Assembly (NCBI RefSeq): GCF_910592395.1 | Contig: NC_088312.1 | Location: forward strand, 1,984,001 to 2,048,000 | Length of the DNA stretch: 64,000 nt | Source of the DNA: Lineus longissimus | Lineage: Eukaryota > Nemertea > Pilidiophora > Heteronemertea > Lineidae | Direction of reading: 5' to 3' | Shown here: positions 60,401 to 64,000 of the stretch, piece by piece | Layout of the letters: the number at the start of each line of letters is the position of its first letter | Numbering within the stretch: the first letter of the stretch is position 1 | Position numbers and translations under genes: made by a program | Notes under the pieces: model-generated | Database searches by the model: none | The model's input: the letters and a program-made list of their open reading frames with translations, nothing else | Told to the model about the DNA's origin: nothing

Positions 60401-62895
60401 CATGCCACATTCTCAGGTGGATGAGAGGTTCCTAAAGGGGGTCATCTTCCTGGATGATAAGCTCAAGGTAAGATCAAACTCAAGTCTGTTAAGGCATTTT
60501 TGCAAAAATCATGCGCCTGTAAAACTGAGCCAATTCATGTTGTTTTATCTTCAGGGACAAAACCTGGACTAATACCTAAATAATTTTTGTTAATTATTTC
60601 TTCAGGTTCATGTTTATCCTAAAACCCTGGAGCCACAGGTCCATAAGGTTGCTGACAGCCTGTTCATGTTTACAACTGATGCTGACAAAGCTGTCCTAAG
60701 TGGTTATGGAATGATGGTCAAGAATCAGGTAAGAACATTTACAGTCCTTGACCAGTTTGGCTGTTTTCATAAATTACAATAACAAAAAAAATGACGTCAC
60801 AAATCAAGTTGCTAAATTGCTACTCATTGTCAATTCACTGACAACCTGTTCCTGTTTTGTTTGAAGGAGTTACAGGCACTTTCTCTGTGGAATGTGAACT
60901 TGCTTGGCGAGAACCAGAAGATCACTAATGTTGTAGCCAAAAGATTAGCAGGTAAGCTTTTTCAAGTCATGGGTGGATCCAGAATGTCCGTTAAGAGATC
61001 CTAGTTTTCAGGGGAAAAAACATTTTCCATTTCGTACAGTACCAGATGTAGAACCAGTCTTCATCTAAACAAAGTTTACTCACTCATCACTCATTTTCCC
61101 CCTCAAGTTGCAAGGTCTGTTATGTGATGGCGCTGTGATCAATCTTGAATCGATGTGCTGCAGCGAGTGAAAGCGGGGGGAAATACTGAAGTTCATGGGC
61201 TAACCTTTAGCTCTCATATTTCAGAGCATGTCCATTCCCAAGGTCGTGTCCTTGGTGATAGGAGCGTCCTCTATAAGTATCTCAATCCAAACATGGTAGT
61301 GGTGACCACGCAGGGTGAGGAACTGACACAGAAAACCCCCTTTGGTGAGTATGAGCATCCTGGTGTATTGCACTGCACAGACAGTAAGGGCAAGACTTGA
61401 CAACAGTGGGAAATGCTCAAGGTTTCAGAGTATAACCTGGAAACATTTTGGAAGAACAGCAACTGTTTGTTGTTAGTAACACCTAGGGGTGTTGAGATTC
61501 ATTTCAACAAACACCCAGGGGTGTTGAGATTCATTTCAACAAACACCCAGGGGTGTTGAGATTCATTTCAACAGATTTTGAATTTGTGCCCTTTAAAATT
61601 TGTCTTTTCCAGGTTTCCTCAATGTGTACTTAATTGATGTCGTGAATGGTAACATCATATTCCATGCTAACCATAAGAAAGTGCTTGGGCCTGTACATGT
61701 AGTCCACTCTGAAAATTGGGTGGTGGTAAGTGTCAGTTATGCTTGATAAAATACAGTACTCTGTGTACTATTCAAAACTTCATTGACAAATGATAAATTG
61801 TTCCAGCTTTTGTTCACTGCGGCCCTGCATGATTCAAAGTCCAAAAAAGATTACTTTTCTAGAAGGCCATTTGTCAAAACCAAAAGCCAGGCGTGTTCTC
61901 CTGTTTCCTCAGTGTGATGTAAATGAATTTGTTTTGTCTATTTTAAGTATAACTATTGGAATCAAGGGAAGCGTCGCAATGAGATCACAGTTTTAGAACT
62001 CTACGAGGGAAACAAGCAGAGCAACGCGACAACATTCTCGTCCCTGAGCCCACCACCAACACCCCTTGTCATGAGGCAGTCATACATCTTTCCCACATCT
62101 CTGACGACTATGTCAGTCACCATTACTGAGAAGGGAATCTCCAATAAACACATTATGAGTGAGTTGAAAGTGCTTCTACGTTTTCACCGAGTGGTGCCGT
62201 GGTCAATAAAACAAGTAATTGAAACAATTGTCTGGTACTTGTAAGGTCAACTCTAAAAGTTAGAATTTACAAGAGCAACTGCTTTGATCACAAATGAAAG
62301 GATTTTGTTCATTGAATATTTTTGTGTTTCAGTCGCCCTTTCCATGGGAGGAATCTTCGAGATGTCCAAGATGTTCCTTGATCCGCGCCGCCCTGTAAGC
62401 CCAACCCCCGAACACCGAGAAGAGGGGATCATTCCTTACATTCCAGAGCTACCTCTCCAGACAGAAGCATTTGTCAACTACAACCATAGTGTGTTCAATA
62501 TCAGGGGCATACATACTGCACCTGCTGGCCTAGAGTCAACATCTTTAGTACTAGCTTATGGATTAGGTGAGTGTTGCATGATACTTCTTTCTCTTCTTGT
62601 GTTAGAGTATAAGTATTGCAGGATTTCCAGAATGTCTTCATTGGTCACTCGAGCTGACTTTTAAATCGACCACTGTCACTTTGTACTTTGTGCTTTATCG
62701 TTAATGATCTTGATAATTTCTTTTTCTCTTTCAGATCTTTTCTTCACACGCGTATTTCCTTCCAAAATGTTCGATATGCTCAAAGAGGACTTTGATTATC
62801 TTTTCATCGGAAGCGTGGTTGGAGCAATGATATTAGCCTCAATTATAACTCAAAAACTAGCAAGCAGGAAAGCGTTAAACAGGAACTGGAAATAA
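54469..62895 (+). CDS. EMC1: ER membrane protein complex subunit 1, 22 exons
   Basis: Largest lumenal subunit of the EMC insertase, which inserts tail-anchored and multipass proteins into the ER membrane. Exons: 54469-54578, 55060-55187, 55422-55487, 55790-55892, 56152-56189, 56372-56459, 56743-56901, 57206-57470, 57667-57741, 57861-58056, 58317-58433, 59402-59457, 59692-59850, 60033-60197, 60309-60467, 60606-60728, 60867-60951, 61225-61344, 61613-61725, 61948-62158, 62333-62566, 62735-62895. All are GT-AG and in phase, 976 residues (human 993). Signal peptide then [10 protein letters not shown] at the mature start; PQQ-like propeller repeats; conserved [56 protein letters not shown] and [14 protein letters not shown]; one C-terminal membrane helix (about 940-960) and a basic cytosolic tail. 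An in-frame ATG at 54454 is an alternative start. Exon 11 has a weak donor (GTTTGT). Confidence 0.95.
54855..54990. repeat. GC-rich simple sequence in EMC1 intron 1
   Basis: A C/G-rich patch with repeated GGCCCT/TGGCCC steps (about 54860-54900). It is an isolated composition change within an otherwise AT-rich intron and leaves frames open by chance. Confidence 0.6.
58714..58728 (+). other. Candidate 15-nt microexon of EMC1
   Basis: The 15 bases ACCATGGATCAACAG are bounded by CTTTTTTCTGCAG on the left and GTAACA on the right. Inserted between exons 11 and 12 they keep phase and add five residues (DHGST), turning GKKE-DDMF into GKKE-DHGST-DDMF. It lies in a 968-bp intron with a weak upstream donor. 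Human EMC1 is also slightly longer here than the short form. Confidence 0.45.
61479..61574 (+). repeat. Three 32-bp tandem repeats in EMC1 intron 18
   Basis: Units start at 61479, 61511 and 61543; units 2 and 3 are identical and unit 1 differs by one base (CCTAGG versus CCCAGG). Each contains the near-palindrome AACACCCAGGGGTGTT. Confidence 0.9.
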
Positions 62896-63577
62896 CCTCA
62901 GAGGGAATTTTAGGATTTTAAAAATTTATTTATTGTGAAATAGATGGTTTTTTGTATCTCACTGCTATACCTGATCACAATTCAGCTCCCCAAATTGTAA
63001 TGCTGATGAATTTTCAGCCGAGTTGTGCATTTCTTATCATGGTTTGTGATGAAGTATAGCTTTTTCTACCAAAGCCAGGCAAACCTTAACATTTTTGCTG
63101 TTGTGACATACATGTAGGCTCTATTTAAATCGCAATGTCAAAGCACTCTACCTTCACGTCATTACTTGCTCTTTGGCTGGACAAAAGCACAGTTAAAATT
63201 GGGGGATTTAAACTTCTATGACGACATTCATTAATATTGAGCTCAGTCCTTGCTTTTTGTTCACATCTCATGCTACAATGAGTACACTGCCTCAATTAAG
63301 CATAGATGTTGATGTGTTCTTTGTTTGATTTCTGTTGAGAGTTCGTAATATTTGTAAATTATTTGCACACCTCCATTGTATTTGCATGTCCTGTCAATGG
63401 TAAGTTTTCCCTTTTACATTGTTCTGACAGAATCCAGTGCAAATTCATTGCATGTGATGGTCTTATTTCTTGGACATTCAGTTGAAGTACATAATTCCCT
63501 TCGATGTAAGTTTTCCTCATCATGTATCAAAACCATGAAATGTTTACATCACGATTTGTATTGTCATACGAATTTGT
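62896..63577 (+). other. EMC1 3' UTR
   Basis: AT-rich region from the stop codon to the poly(A) signal at 63578; no other gene seen. Confidence 0.5.
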
Positions 63578-63583
63578 AATAAA
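63578..63583 (+). terminator. Candidate EMC1 polyadenylation signal
   Basis: AATAAA about 680 bases after the stop, just before the dispersed repeat starts. It is the clearest hexamer in the 3' region. Confidence 0.5.
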
Positions 63584-63609
63584 ATTGTTGTTAAAAATAT
63601 TTCGATGCT

Positions 63610-63651
63610 TTTTGGCTCACCGTAAGGGGAGTCTATACGATAGCGCTGTGT

Positions 63652-63685
<34 letters not shown>

Positions 63686-64000
63686 ATCCTAACAGTGGCA
63701 CGTTTCTTAACTGCTAGGGCTATGAACTTGAAACTTTGTACACAGAATGCCCTAGGTCAGCTGACCTCTGACACTGATTTTCGGTCCGATCTGATTCTCT
63801 GTTTGGCCACCAGGGGGCCAAATGTCGATATCTAAAAAGTGTGATATCTCGCTTATTAGTGACTTGTTTTCGATAAAACTTTTGTTGTAGGTACTCATAG
63901 CAAATATACATTTTATATTATACGGGTTTTTAATTTGACCTTGTTTTCAAGGTCACAGAGGTCATATGGCGTAAATTGGCCATTAGAGTGTAAACTATGG
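63610..64000 (+). repeat. Dispersed repeat, copy 2, with (CGT)11 and CTCF-like core, cut by window end
   Basis: Begins near GGCTCACCGTAAGGGGAG, then a (CGT)11 microsatellite at 63653-63685, then a body whose 63740-63850 part matches the segment at 34650-34790. The core TGGCCACCAGGGGGC is at 63804-63818. No coding capacity. Its overall make-up recalls high-copy non-coding repeats of molluscs and relatives, but I cannot name the family. Confidence 0.75.

Overview
The window is nuclear DNA from an animal: genes carry canonical GT-AG introns, there is a eukaryotic tRNA gene, large non-coding spaces and animal-specific families (Olig bHLH, a rhodopsin-class GPCR, EMC1, MUL1, TRMT2B, HYKK, CCDC28, an ADP/ATP carrier). 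Compact multi-exon genes, an unsplit Olig gene and dispersed CGT-rich repeats of a kind I associate with molluscs and relatives suggest a marine invertebrate, probably a lophotrochozoan. That placement is an inference; nothing here is diagnostic.

Left part (1-22.4 kb): an intronless GPCR on the + strand, then three minus-strand genes with mitochondrial or amino-acid roles: HYKK (hydroxylysine kinase, 5 exons), MUL1 (outer mitochondrial membrane E3 ligase, 3 exons) and TRMT2B (mitochondrial m5U methyltransferase, 12 exons including a tentative first exon). TRMT2B is head-to-head with CCDC28 (+, 5 exons) across about 330 bp. Two large tandem arrays lie here: about 2.3 kb of an 11-bp unit inside HYKK intron 4, and 20 copies of a 61-bp unit upstream of HYKK. 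A TTAA-flanked foldback element sits in a CCDC28 intron.

Middle part (22.4-53 kb): about 30 kb with only two genes I can support, a tRNA-Ala(AGC) and a single-exon Olig-family bHLH gene with a TATA box. The flanking deserts have the layout of a developmental regulator with long-range control. They hold two tRNA-derived SINE copies (one split by a TA-flanked foldback element), a dispersed repeat carrying a CTCF-like motif, and a few degenerate duplications.

Right part (53-64 kb): an ADP/ATP carrier (2 exons) and EMC1 (22 exons, 976 codons), both +, followed by a second copy of the CTCF-motif repeat running off the end. Gene models were built by hand from reading frames, splice sites and phase. 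The HYKK, MUL1, TRMT2B, CCDC28, carrier and EMC1 models all close in frame from ATG to stop with lengths close to the known families. I found no bacterial, viral or CRISPR features and no obviously new gene system; the most unusual content is the repeats and the regulatory architecture around Olig.
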